Shown one piece after another: positions 18,686 to 26,968 of a stretch of DNA of 64,000 nucleotides. Every line of letters starts with the position of its first letter. Position 1 is the stretch's first letter. Origin of the DNA: Granulicella arctica (GTDB taxonomy: Bacteria > Acidobacteriota > Terriglobia > Terriglobales > Acidobacteriaceae); NCBI RefSeq assembly GCF_025685605.1, contig NZ_JAGTUT010000001.1:1736001-1800000 (forward strand), read 5' to 3'. Below the pieces are notes generated by a model, which had not been told where the DNA came from, searched no databases, and was given only the letters and a program-made list of their open reading frames with translations. The translations under genes and the position numbers were made by a program.

Positions 18686-19756
18686 TTACTGAATCTGTAC
18701 CAACTCCGCAGCAGCCGCACCATGACCAGCATTCGGGCTCACAAAGGTCTTCTGCGGAGCGCGCCAGTGATCGATATAACTCACCTGGTGGACGCAACTG
18801 ATCGTGCAGTTCGGCGAGCAGGATTTCTCCGTAAGAAACTCCCGCTTCACATCCGCAGTCTGGTACCCCGACAACGGAACGCCCGGATAGCCACGCTGCT
18901 GTGAGCAGTAATGCACCAGCCCAAGCTCACAAATGTAGAGATAACGTCCACCCGCACGGCATCGCCAGTGGTTCGGCTTGCCATTCGCGATCGCCTCCTG
19001 AAAATGATTGAAGCGCGAATAGCTCCGCCGCGTCAGGTTGCGAACCTTGTCCCACACCTGCCGCTCCGCTTCACCTAACGGCTTCAACTGGCCCGAACCA
19101 TCATGAATGATCCCGATGGTTGAACTGAACCCAAGCGCCAACGCCCGTTCACTCACCGTCAGCGCAGCGTTAGGATCGGCAATGCCACCGCCAACCACCG
19201 AGTTGATATTCACATGAAAATCAGCGTGCTCCGCCAGCATCTGCAGCTTCTTGTCGAGCACCTTGAGGCTCTTCTTCGAAACTTCGTCCGGCATCACGTT
19301 GTCGATCGAGATCTGCATGTGATCGAGCCCTGCCTTATTCAGCCGCTCAATCCGATCCGGCATCAACAAATAGCCATTCGTGATCATGCCCGCAATCGCG
19401 CCGGTCTTCCGAATCCTCGCAATCACCTGATCGAGGTCAGGGTGCAGCAGCGGCTCGCCGCCGGAGATCGTAATGACACTCGTCCCGAGCCTGCCAAGAT
19501 CATCGATGCGGCGCAGCATCTCGTCGATCGGTACCGGGTCAGAAAAATCATCAAACTCGTTGCAATAGGTACACGCCAGGTTGCAGCGGCGCATCGGCAC
19601 TATATGCGCCATGTACGGATGACCCGTCGACGCCACCGCAGACGCAATTGATGCCAGCTCCCGCACCTTGCGCGTCACCTTCTTCCAGCGTCGTTTCAGA
19701 GTGACTGGAGCAGGAGCAACAAGCGGCGGCGGTACGAAGGTGGTGACAGAGGACAT
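18686..19756 (-). CDS. Radical SAM protein with Cys-rich C-terminus
   Basis: The 356-residue protein has the radical SAM cluster motif C58-x3-C62-x2-C65 in RRCNLACTYCNEFDD. The SAM-binding GGEP follows in VITISGGEPLLHPD. The C-terminal third carries a further set of cysteines (HWRCRAGGRYLYICELGLVHYC and SCSPNCTISCVHQ), like the auxiliary-cluster region of SPASM/twitch proteins, but not in an arrangement I can assign. The substrate is unknown. It ends a leftward block with sigma factor, anti-sigma and PDZ genes, with 42 bases between it and the PDZ gene. Peptide- or lipid-modifying activity is possible but unproven. Confidence 0.85.
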   Translation of the reverse strand: MSSVTTFVPPPLVAPAPVTLKRRWKKVTRKVRELASIASAVASTGHPYMAHIVPMRRCNLACTYCNEFDDFSDPVPIDEMLRRIDDLGRLGTSVITISGGEPLLHPDLDQVIARIRKTGAIAGMITNGYLLMPDRIERLNKAGLDHMQISIDNVMPDEVSKKSLKVLDKKLQMLAEHADFHVNINSVVGGGIADPNAALTVSERALALGFSSTIGIIHDGSGQLKPLGEAERQVWDKVRNLTRRSYSRFNHFQEAIANGKPNHWRCRAGGRYLYICELGLVHYCSQQRGYPGVPLSGYQTADVKREFLTEKSCSPNCTISCVHQVSYIDHWRAPQKTFVSPNAGHGAAAAELVQIQ

Positions 19757-19798
19757 GGCTCTTTCATTGAATCACAGTGAGGCAGCACAACGCGAACG

Positions 19799-20821
19799 TC
19801 ACTCCACCCAGGTAGGTGCGTTTACGAAGCCATACGCTGGATCAGGATGAGCCTTGGCACCCGGCCAAAGATGCGGCATCACACCCGACCGCTTCTTCGT
19901 ATCCGGCGTCAGCGTCAGGATCTGCTCCTTACGATCACGCAGCACCACGATCGGCAGCGGCTTACCCCGGTTCTCATGGACCGTCTTCATCCAGTACGCA
20001 CTGCTCACGATCGGCACCGCGTTAACCTTCAGCACCACATCCCCTGCCCGCATCCCAGCCACGGCAGCCGGGCTGTTCGGATCGACCGCACGCACCAGCA
20101 GACCACCCTGCGCACCAAAATAATCCGCCAACTGCGGTCCCATCAACTCGAGAAGTGCCCCCGTATACGATGAATTCAGCACCGTCGTCCCCAGAAAGCT
20201 ATGCTTCGGCTCGGGGATACTCGGTCCGCCACCGCCAAAGAAGCCGCTACCGTGCACGGGCGAATCTCCGGCAGGCTCAGGGACCGTCATATGCCGCTCC
20301 CACGCCTCCTGCCCAACCGTGTCACGATTCGCAAGCAGCGCCGAAAGCGTCTGCTGCTGCCCATCGCGGCTCAGCACGAAATTCACCACCCGACCCGCAG
20401 GCGTCTCATGCAACATTCGCCGCAACTGCTCATCGCCTTCGACAACCTGGCCGTTCATCTGCAGAATGACATCGTGTTCGCGCAGCCCCGACTTGAACCC
20501 CGGCCCGTCGTGGTCCACCAGGATAATCTCTGCCCCACGAGCCTCTTTCAGCTTCAGCACAGCCATCTGCTCATCACTGACATCCCGAAAGTTGATCCCC
20601 AGGTACCCCTGAGAGTTCCGGTTTGCATGCCCGCCGCCGCCAAGTGGCTGCAGAGGCGACAGCGCCCGCAGCGCCGGGCCAGCCAGCATCACGCCCACCA
20701 CAAGCCCTGCAATCCCCAGCAGCACACGCCGATTCAGAGTGGCACGCACCACAACCTTCACCACCTTCGCGGCAGCGACAACGTCAACTTCGTCTTTGAG
20801 ATTCGCAAGCATCGACAGCAC
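19799..20821 (-). CDS. Membrane-anchored double-PDZ protein
   Basis: The 340-residue protein has one N-terminal membrane segment (about residues 31-53). Two PDZ domains follow: the first at roughly 72-160 (GYLGINFRDV ... GPGFKSGLREHDVILQMNGQ) and the second at roughly 235-315 (GLLVRAVDPNSPAAVAGMRAGDVVLKVNAVPI). No trypsin-like Ser/His/Asp domain is present, so it resembles a DegS/DegP protein without its protease. PDZ domains bind C-terminal tails of misfolded envelope proteins. It sits directly downstream of an anti-sigma factor gene (33 bases), suggesting a sensing or chaperone role in envelope stress; that is inference. Confidence 0.85.
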   Translation of the reverse strand: MLSMLANLKDEVDVVAAAKVVKVVVRATLNRRVLLGIAGLVVGVMLAGPALRALSPLQPLGGGGHANRNSQGYLGINFRDVSDEQMAVLKLKEARGAEIILVDHDGPGFKSGLREHDVILQMNGQVVEGDEQLRRMLHETPAGRVVNFVLSRDGQQQTLSALLANRDTVGQEAWERHMTVPEPAGDSPVHGSGFFGGGGPSIPEPKHSFLGTTVLNSSYTGALLELMGPQLADYFGAQGGLLVRAVDPNSPAAVAGMRAGDVVLKVNAVPIVSSAYWMKTVHENRGKPLPIVVLRDRKEQILTLTPDTKKRSGVMPHLWPGAKAHPDPAYGFVNAPTWVE

Positions 20822-20854
20822 ACCTGAATATTCTGCAAGGAATTGTAGAACCGT

Positions 20855-21820
20855 TTATTGAATCTCAGCCGAACCCTGCAGCGCTTGGAACGAGGCTGTG
20901 CGGATATAAGGATTCTCATCCTGCGTCGACACCGTGCGCAACACCTGCCGCACGCTGGAGTCCGATTGCACCGGCGTCAGCAGGCTGATCGCCGTCTTGC
21001 GGACACCCGCGTTCTTGTCGCTCGACACCGCCTCAAGAATCGCATCCCGCACATGCTGATCCTGCCCGACATACGGCTGCAATCCTTCAAGCGCCTTCAA
21101 CCGTACCCCGGCGTCTTTGTCGTAGCGCAGCGACACCAGCAGCGCACTCCGAATGCCCTTACCATCCGTCTCGGCCGTGCAGGCATGTCCGACCTTGCAC
21201 TCATTCGAGAGCAGGTTGACGGACCGCTCATGCACCTCGGTATTCGCCCCCTGCGCCATCCCCTTCAGCAACAGTTCGCGAATCTCCTTGTTGTCGAGCG
21301 AGCCCTGCATCGTCTCCGGAACAACGCGGTTATAGTTCACCTGCACGACTTCAGGATCGGGAGTCTGCACTATCCCTGTAACATTCGCCACCGCGCCGGT
21401 CGTCGGATTCGTCATCACGATTACGCCCGCGTCCTGTCTGGGCTGATGCGCAACCTGGTACCGATAGGTAAAGTTCCCCGCCAGAAAGCCAACTCCTAAA
21501 AGGAGCGTCGTCAGCGCAGGCGCACCTTGTACATGGTGCATCCAGCTTGAAAAATTGCTTCGCAGGCGCGTCAGAAAGCCGTGCGGCGGAATCTGGTCCA
21601 AGGCCTCATCGAGTCGCATCCGGCTCTGCGCCAGAAGATTCGGCGACGGCTCAAGCACCGGATTGAGCGCAAGCTGCGCCTCGAGAGCCTGCATCGCCGT
21701 CCACTCAAGCCTGCACTCATCGCACCCAGTCAGGTGACGCTCAAGCGCAACCCTCAACTCGTCGGGAAGCTCGCCGTATACCGCTAGAACTACGTTCTCC
21801 TGTGCCATGTCACACTTCAT
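20855..21820 (-). CDS. Anti-sigma factor with zinc-binding domain and HEAT repeats
   Basis: From the ATG at 21820 the 321-residue protein begins with a ZAS (zf-HC2) anti-sigma domain: C3 ... H29-x3-C33-x2-C36 in ERHLTGCDEC. It has one membrane helix (about residues 100-118). The extracytoplasmic part ends in about four HEAT-like repeats (for example DAGVRLKALEGLQPYV, NAGVRKTAISLLTPV and NPYIRTASFQALQG). ZAS domains hold ECF sigma factors at the membrane, and here the sigma gene lies just upstream. HEAT repeats are protein-binding superhelices and could be the sensory part. The next ATG upstream (21844) is possible but adds unrelated residues. Confidence 0.87.
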   Translation of the reverse strand: MKCDMAQENVVLAVYGELPDELRVALERHLTGCDECRLEWTAMQALEAQLALNPVLEPSPNLLAQSRMRLDEALDQIPPHGFLTRLRSNFSSWMHHVQGAPALTTLLLGVGFLAGNFTYRYQVAHQPRQDAGVIVMTNPTTGAVANVTGIVQTPDPEVVQVNYNRVVPETMQGSLDNKEIRELLLKGMAQGANTEVHERSVNLLSNECKVGHACTAETDGKGIRSALLVSLRYDKDAGVRLKALEGLQPYVGQDQHVRDAILEAVSSDKNAGVRKTAISLLTPVQSDSSVRQVLRTVSTQDENPYIRTASFQALQGSAEIQ

Positions 21821-21916
21821 CTGCGTTACCTCGCCCAGCCTCAAAATTGATCGTGCAGCCGTTTGGATCTTTGCCCTTCACGGCTTGTAGTTCTCTAAAA
21901 CTTTGCTGATTTCGCT

Positions 21917-22672
21917 TTACCGATTCCGCGCTGTCTTCAACTGCTCGCGCAGCTTTCTCGTTGCCCGGAAGAGCGTATTCTTTGCCGTCTCTTCCGTCGT
22001 GCTCAACATCTCGCCAATCGTGCGCAGCTTCAATCCCTGGTAGTGCTTCAACTCAAAGACCGTTCGTTCCCGAGGCGTCAGCTTATCCAACGCATCCTTG
22101 ATCTGTTCGCCCATTACCTTCCGTTCAAGCTCCCGGGCCGGATTCGCCATCGAGCGCTCATCGGAGATATTCGCCATCAGATCCATCTCATCGCCGCTCG
22201 AGTCGAGCACCGTAGCCGGATCCTCGCGACGGCTCTTGCGCCGCCGAAGCTGATCGAGACAAAGGTTCGTCACAATCCGGTACAACCACGTGTAGAACGA
22301 GCACTCGAACCGAAAGTTCCCCAGGTGACGGTACGCCTTGATGAAAGCTTCCTGGTGAACGTCCTGCGCGTCCTGCTCATTTCCAAGCATGTGCAGCGCC
22401 AGCCGAAGCACCGACTGGTCGTACCGCCGCACCAGCGCGTCAAACGCCGTTCGCTCGCCCGCCTGCGCCTCGCGGATCAGGTCGTCGTCTTCAAGCCGCT
22501 GCTGAGCCCGCGCTTCCATCTGCGCCGGGGTCAGCTTCCCGCTGCGGGTTCCGGATTGCGTCACTGCCTTCGACATCGCTGGCAGTGATTCTACCGCCGC
22601 ACGCAGTATGGAGGTACTGCCAACACCATCCCGGCCCAAGCCAGGATTCATTCCTAACGCTTCTGCATTCAT
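21917..22672 (-). CDS. ECF sigma factor (RpoE-type)
   Basis: The 251-residue protein has both sigma-70 domains of the extracytoplasmic-function type. Region 2 spans about 80-150 (AFDALVRRYDQSVLRLALHMLGNEQDAQDVHQEAFIKAYRHL then FYTWLYRIVTNLCLDQLRRR). Region 4 lies near the end (LDKLTPRERTVFELKHYQGLKLRTIGEMLSTTEETAKNTLFRATRKLREQL). The N-terminal 60-70 residues form an unusual extension rich in Gln, Ala and Arg. It directs RNA polymerase to a stress regulon and is probably controlled by the anti-sigma factor encoded 96 bases downstream. The gene diverges from the RNase H-like gene. Confidence 0.92.
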   Translation of the reverse strand: MNAEALGMNPGLGRDGVGSTSILRAAVESLPAMSKAVTQSGTRSGKLTPAQMEARAQQRLEDDDLIREAQAGERTAFDALVRRYDQSVLRLALHMLGNEQDAQDVHQEAFIKAYRHLGNFRFECSFYTWLYRIVTNLCLDQLRRRKSRREDPATVLDSSGDEMDLMANISDERSMANPARELERKVMGEQIKDALDKLTPRERTVFELKHYQGLKLRTIGEMLSTTEETAKNTLFRATRKLREQLKTARNR

Positions 22673-22796
22673 GCCGTCTGACTCCGGAGTCAGTTGATTG
22701 TTGCACTTGAATAGACCGCCGATCTCACGGAAGGTGAGCAGAATAGCCCAACCGCGTCGTTAGAATCCAGCCCTGATCTCCAGTAAACTGACCGCT

Positions 22797-23525
22797 ATGC
22801 CACCACGCCACACCACGCCAAGCCTTTTCTCAAGCACGACCCCCGACCCGGCACCGGAATCCGCCCCGCAGTCCGCAAAATCCAGCTGGATCTACGCCCA
22901 CTGCGACGGTGGCGCACGCGGCAACCCCGGTCCCGCAGGCTTCGGCGCGCTTGTGCAGGATGAAGCAGGCAGCGTAGTCGCCGAGCTCTCCGAGTTCCTC
23001 GGCATGCGCACCAACAACTACGCCGAGTACTCCGGCCTCCTCGGCTGCCTCCAGTACGCCCTCGACCAGAACTACCGCCGCCTCAAGGTCGTCTCCGACT
23101 CCGAACTCATGGTCAAGCAGATCCAGGGCAAGTATCAGGTCAAAAGTCCCGACCTCAAACCCCTCTACGACGAGGCAAAGCGCCGCATCGCCAAACTGGA
23201 CGGCTTCGAAATCTCCCACGCCCTCCGCCACAAGAACAAGGACGCCGACCGGCTGGCCAACGAAGCCATGGACCGCGGCATGAAGCGTCCCGGCACCCCC
23301 ACGCAGCCTCCCACACCCCCAAAAGCCATCCCCTACCCAGTCAAGGCGGAAGCCCCACCCATCCCCATCTCCTTCCCAAACCGCCCCGCAACACCGGCCT
23401 CACCGCCAGCACTCCCACCAAAAGCCGACACCATGCTCCGGGGCTTTACCCGCGACGGCGTCATTCACGTCCTCGGCGGCACCACCCTCCCCGACGGCGT
23501 CTTCGTCAAAATCATCCGCGAATAG
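22797..23525 (+). CDS. RNase HI-like protein with Pro-rich linker and small C-terminal domain
   Basis: The RNase H fold occupies about residues 30-162. The acidic catalytic set is visible as D37 (HCDGGARGNPG), E77 (NNYAEYSG), D101 (VVSDSELMVKQIQG) and D151 (NKDADRLANEAM). It therefore probably cleaves RNA in RNA-DNA hybrids, and resembles the short 'reverse-transcriptase-like' RNase H family more than classical RnhA. After it comes a linker of about 50 residues dominated by Pro and Ala, then about 30 residues (DTMLRGFTRDGVIHVLGGTTLPDGVFVKI). That tail resembles the small beta domain of AF2212/DUF104-type antitoxins ('...GVLRPLEPLPLPEGTRVRV'). The tail is the unusual part. Confidence 0.82.
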   Translation: MPPRHTTPSLFSSTTPDPAPESAPQSAKSSWIYAHCDGGARGNPGPAGFGALVQDEAGSVVAELSEFLGMRTNNYAEYSGLLGCLQYALDQNYRRLKVVSDSELMVKQIQGKYQVKSPDLKPLYDEAKRRIAKLDGFEISHALRHKNKDADRLANEAMDRGMKRPGTPTQPPTPPKAIPYPVKAEAPPIPISFPNRPATPASPPALPPKADTMLRGFTRDGVIHVLGGTTLPDGVFVKIIRE

Positions 23526-23611
23526 TGACGATGTCGAGTCGTATCCCGAAGGCGATTTCAGCGAGCCTTTTGTTCGTCATTCCGGAAGGGAATCTGTGTT
23601 GCTCCGCCCCT

Positions 23612-23634
23612 GATCAGTGACATCCGCACTGATC
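23612..23634. repeat. Perfect 8-bp inverted repeat
   Basis: GATCAGTG and CACTGATC flank a 7-base spacer in the 213-base gap between the convergent RNase H and AsmA-like genes. It could fold as a hairpin on either strand. There is no T-tract, so I list it as a repeat and not as a terminator. The rest of the gap contains only the dispersed repeat at 23666. Confidence 0.45.
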
Positions 23635-23665
23635 CGCGTAAGCCTTACCTCCCCACCCCATGAAC

Positions 23666-23697
23666 TGTCATCCTGAGCGAAGTCGAAGGACCTGCGG
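23666..23697 (+). repeat. Dispersed intergenic repeat, copy 1
   Basis: The core TCATCCTGAGCGAAGTCGAA followed by GGACCTGCGG recurs with small changes at 29027 and 31970, each time between genes. It carries no open frame. Motifs of this kind are scattered through many bacterial genomes. Confidence 0.7.
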
Positions 23698-23738
23698 TTC
23701 GCGTCGGAGGGGAAGAGACGCCCGAGACGAGCGGCCTC

Positions 23739-25349
23739 CTAGTCCGATTTACCCTTAGTTTCGTCCTTATCCTTGTGCCCCAAGTCCAACCCGAACTTCG
23801 GCTCAGACTTCGTCCCGCTGATCTTCACAGGAATCTCCGTCGATCCATCCTTCCGGAAGAACGGATCGACCGGCTTCAACAGCAGCGACTTCCACCGCGA
23901 CGCCACCATCTGCGAGATCTTCGCCTCCATCCGCACCTTGCCATGAAAGTCGAACTGCGCGCCATCCAGCGAGTACACGCCTTCCATGTCGATGTTCCCG
24001 CCCGGCAACACATACCCAAGCTTGCTGAAGTTCAGCTTGCCGCCATCCATAGTGAACGTGCCCGCGAGCCTCGACCGCACATCCTCCGCTCCTGGCTTCG
24101 CCGCCTTCGGGTTACCCTGCGCCCGCTCACTCAGCATGTCGACCTTGTCCTGCACCGCCGGGTTCGAAAAGTGGATCTCCTGCACCGTAAAGTCACCCTT
24201 CAGCCCCAGCTTCTCCGCCACCCGCTCCGGCCCCGGCCGGATGTGGATCTTCGCCTTCATCTGCAGGCTTCCATTCATGATCACCGGCTCCGTCTTGATC
24301 GCAAGCTGAAGGAAGTCCTGGATGCGGCCATGCGGTACATCGACATCAAGCTCGATCCGATGCCCCTTGCCCTTTTCGCTGATGACGGTGCCCTTCGTCA
24401 TGAAGTTCGTGCCACCCAGCCGGGCCTCCACCTGGTTCAAATAGGTGTCACCGCTCGTGCCGTCCACCACCGCCGCAAACTTCGTATGCAGCGGCATCCC
24501 ATGGTTCGCCGTATCCAGCGAGAAATTCGGCGTCTCCGTCGTCCCATTGACCGCAATTCGGTCCAGTTGCCCCGTAAACTCCCCCACCGACGACAGCATC
24601 CCCCCGATCCCCTTGATCGTGTTCAGGTCTGCATTGTCGAACGTGTATTTCCCTGTCACCGACGAGTCACCCGGACTCTCCGTAACCCACGGCCCAAACG
24701 TCCCTGTCGCGTGGATATTCCCCTTCGGAATCGCATTCACCAGCGTCGCGTCATACTGCCAAGGCGCGTCCGGGCCGATCTCCCGCATCACGATATGCCG
24801 CAATTCGAAGTCCTTCGGATCCTTACCCGGCTTCTCCGTCCCGATAATCAGCCGTGAGTCGTCGCAGACAATCTCATCCACCACGATCTTCATCTTGCCC
24901 TTGCGGGGCGCGGACGCCGCCTCCTTCGCCCGCATCTCCTTCGGCGGAATATTCACCGCCAGCCCGGTCACATGCACCGTTCCCACATGCATCGGCTTAA
25001 CAAACAGCCCCATCAACCCGCTGTGAAACTCAAAATGCTCGATCCCGATCACCGGCAGCGTCGCTCCCGCCGCCACCACCTCATCCGGAGCAAAGATCCG
25101 CAGCCCCTCACCCGAAACCTCAAGTCCGCGCAGCAGCGAGACATGAAACTCATCCATCTCCACCCGGCTGCGAAACCGTGTGCTCAGCGTCTCAATCACC
25201 CGCCCCTTGAGGATCGGACCAGCACGATGCACCATGATCTGCCCTACGATCGCTAAAACGATCACTGCCAACAGAACGGAGATCATGAACCAGCCCCAGA
25301 ACCCGCGCCGCTTTGCTCTTTTCTCAGCCACTCCCGCAATATTCTCCAA
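23739..25349 (-). CDS. AsmA-like membrane-anchored protein (paralogue 1)
   Basis: The 536-residue protein has one N-terminal membrane helix (about residues 19-43). A long beta-rich extracytoplasmic part follows, typical of the AsmA/DUF748 superfamily, which are bridge-like lipid-transfer proteins of the envelope. Recognisable pieces are VIETLSTRFRSRVEMDEFHVSLLRGLEVSGEGLRI near the start and LDGAQFDFHGKVRMEAKISQMV near the end. A second member of the same subfamily is encoded at 57532-59181 with the same domain order. A likely role is envelope maintenance or lipid homeostasis; this is inference from the superfamily. The gene converges on the RNase H gene and diverges from the hypothetical gene at 25514. 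Confidence 0.8.
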   Translation of the reverse strand: MENIAGVAEKRAKRRGFWGWFMISVLLAVIVLAIVGQIMVHRAGPILKGRVIETLSTRFRSRVEMDEFHVSLLRGLEVSGEGLRIFAPDEVVAAGATLPVIGIEHFEFHSGLMGLFVKPMHVGTVHVTGLAVNIPPKEMRAKEAASAPRKGKMKIVVDEIVCDDSRLIIGTEKPGKDPKDFELRHIVMREIGPDAPWQYDATLVNAIPKGNIHATGTFGPWVTESPGDSSVTGKYTFDNADLNTIKGIGGMLSSVGEFTGQLDRIAVNGTTETPNFSLDTANHGMPLHTKFAAVVDGTSGDTYLNQVEARLGGTNFMTKGTVISEKGKGHRIELDVDVPHGRIQDFLQLAIKTEPVIMNGSLQMKAKIHIRPGPERVAEKLGLKGDFTVQEIHFSNPAVQDKVDMLSERAQGNPKAAKPGAEDVRSRLAGTFTMDGGKLNFSKLGYVLPGGNIDMEGVYSLDGAQFDFHGKVRMEAKISQMVASRWKSLLLKPVDPFFRKDGSTEIPVKISGTKSEPKFGLDLGHKDKDETKGKSD

Positions 25350-25513
25350 TCAAACTTAGGCCACGCGAATTTTGATGAAGCTACACGTGGATAGCTTCGA
25401 AGAATGTTACGCCTGCTCGGACGCCGGGTGGAAATCCCGGCCCTTTATCAACTTATCCGTACTATTCCAGACACTTGCGAATCCATCGGTGGTCTAACCG
25501 CGTCTAAGACAAA

Positions 25514-26332
25514 ATGCGGACCTTCAAGCAAACTTCTTTCCTGCGCGGCACGGCCATGCTCTTCTGTGCGTCACTTTGTTGCGCGGCAAACGCTCAGTCC
25601 GCCATCAATGACTCAACCCGCACAGCCATGGCGGCGACGCTTGAGGACGCGACAGTAGCAGACACAAGCACCTCGTCAAGCTCCCGCACCGACCTCCCCG
25701 ACGCCCCACAGTCCACTGATCCGGCTTCCACCCATCAGGACGGACAGACCAAGCGCATCCTCGGCATTATCCCGAACTTCCGCGCCGTCAGCGCCGACGT
25801 CAAGCTCCCACCCCAGTCGGTCAAAGAGAAGTTCATCACCGCTTCGCAGGACTCCTTCGACTACTCCTCGATCCTGCTCCCCGCAGTCGTCGCTGGCTAC
25901 TCGCAGATCACCAACGCCACCCCCGAGTTCCACCAGGGAGCCGCAGGCTACGGTCGCTACTTCTGGCACTCCTACGTCGATCAGGCCAGTGAAAACTACT
26001 TCGTCGAGTTCATCGGACCAGCCGTCTTCCGTCAGGACAGCCGCTACTACACCATGGGCAAGGGCGGCTTCGTCAAGCGCACCGAATACTCCCTCAGTCG
26101 CGCGGTCATTACACGCAACGACGCTGGCAAAGAGGTCTTCAACGCCTCCGAAATCATCGGCGCAGGCGCATCTGCCGGACTCTCCAACCTCTACTACCCC
26201 TCTGCCGAGCGGACCTTTGGCAACACCGCTGGCAAATGGGGACAAAGCGTCGGCATCGACGCGGCCACCTTCATGTTCAAAGAGTTCTGGCCTGACATCA
26301 ACCATCACCTCTTCCATGGCCACGCCGACTAA
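25514..26332 (+). CDS. Exported protein of unknown function
   Basis: The 272-residue protein has a signal peptide (hydrophobic residues 12-27, cleavage near ANAQS). A Ser/Thr/Asp-rich low-complexity stretch covers about residues 45-75, and a conserved-looking C-terminal domain starts at about 105 (FITASQDSFDYSSILLPAVVAGYSQITN). That domain has many aromatic residues and a GAGASAGLSNLYYPS turn. I recognise no family and see no catalytic motif; a small membrane-associated or outer-membrane barrel-like protein is possible. The divergent gap to the left (25350-25513) contains a short GCCGGG/CCCGGC hairpin at 25423-25441 and nothing else I can support. Confidence 0.65.
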   Translation: MRTFKQTSFLRGTAMLFCASLCCAANAQSAINDSTRTAMAATLEDATVADTSTSSSSRTDLPDAPQSTDPASTHQDGQTKRILGIIPNFRAVSADVKLPPQSVKEKFITASQDSFDYSSILLPAVVAGYSQITNATPEFHQGAAGYGRYFWHSYVDQASENYFVEFIGPAVFRQDSRYYTMGKGGFVKRTEYSLSRAVITRNDAGKEVFNASEIIGAGASAGLSNLYYPSAERTFGNTAGKWGQSVGIDAATFMFKEFWPDINHHLFHGHAD

Positions 26333-26343
26333 TCAGCTTTCGC

Positions 26344-26811
26344 CTACTTGGCCAACTCCCGCTTCACCATCTCGCTGACCATCCTTCCATCGGCACGTAA
26401 ATTACTCGCGAGCAGCCTCTGCTGAATCACCCGCATCGCCGGCCCCATATCCTTGGGGCCTGGCTTCGTGCCGCCCTCTGCCAGGTGAGCTATCCCGCCC
26501 TGCACCACGGCGAGCACCTCCTCCTCGCTCGCCGCCTGCGGTAAAAACCCCTCAATCATCAGGATCTCCTCCGCCTCCTTGGCTGCAAGCTCAGGTCGAT
26601 CACCCTTCGTAAAGGACTCGACCGACTCGCGCCGCTGCTTGATCAGCGTCGTCAGAATCTGCGTCTCCTCCGCCTCCGTCAACGGCTCCCGCTTATCGAT
26701 CTCCTTGCTCTTCAACGCGGACTTCACCATGCGAAGCGTTGTCAGGCGATGTTCACTTCTAGCCTTCATCGCTACGATTATTTCCTTCTGAATCGCCTCA
26801 CCAATACTCAT
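26344..26811 (-). CDS. yqeY: GatB/YqeY domain protein
   Basis: From the ATG at 26811 this is a 155-residue protein. Its whole length matches the YqeY family: MSIGEAIQKEIIVAMKARSEHRLTTLRMVKSALKSKEID, then KRRESVESFTKGDRPELAAKEAEEILMIEGFLP, then the C-terminal helical part MGPAMRVIQQRLL and MVSEMVKREL. YqeY resembles the tRNA-binding tail of GatB and is thought to act with tRNA or amidotransferases, though its role is poorly defined. GatB itself is encoded 11 kb away at 37765. The first in-frame ATG at 26841 would add 10 residues with no family match. Confidence 0.92.
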   Translation of the reverse strand: MSIGEAIQKEIIVAMKARSEHRLTTLRMVKSALKSKEIDKREPLTEAEETQILTTLIKQRRESVESFTKGDRPELAAKEAEEILMIEGFLPQAASEEEVLAVVQGGIAHLAEGGTKPGPKDMGPAMRVIQQRLLASNLRADGRMVSEMVKRELAK

Positions 26812-26869
26812 TGCTGCTCCTGTCCTTTGTGTCGCCATCAAACCTTAATATGCGTTACGTGGACAACCT

Positions 26870-26898
26870 TTCAAGACGTGAAATTAAGTTTGTAGATT
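26870..26898 (+). promoter_or_regulatory. Weak candidate promoter for the ferritin-like pair
   Basis: TTCAAG and TAGATT are spaced 17 bases apart in an AT-rich stretch about 70 bases upstream of the first ferritin-like start. The -35 match is poor; the -10 element is the same hexamer as in the candidate at 4899. Offered as a suggestion only. Confidence 0.25.
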
Positions 26899-26968
26899 AT
26901 TCCCGCGTCCCTAAATCCAATCATCCCACTACTTGCGTCACTGTGTCATAGGTTCAGAAGTTAGCAAC

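Noticed and set aside
25423..25441. GCCGGG/CCCGGC hairpin with a T-loop-like look, considered as part of a tRNA
   Set aside because: No acceptor, D or anticodon arms can be built around it; it is just a small hairpin in a divergent gap.
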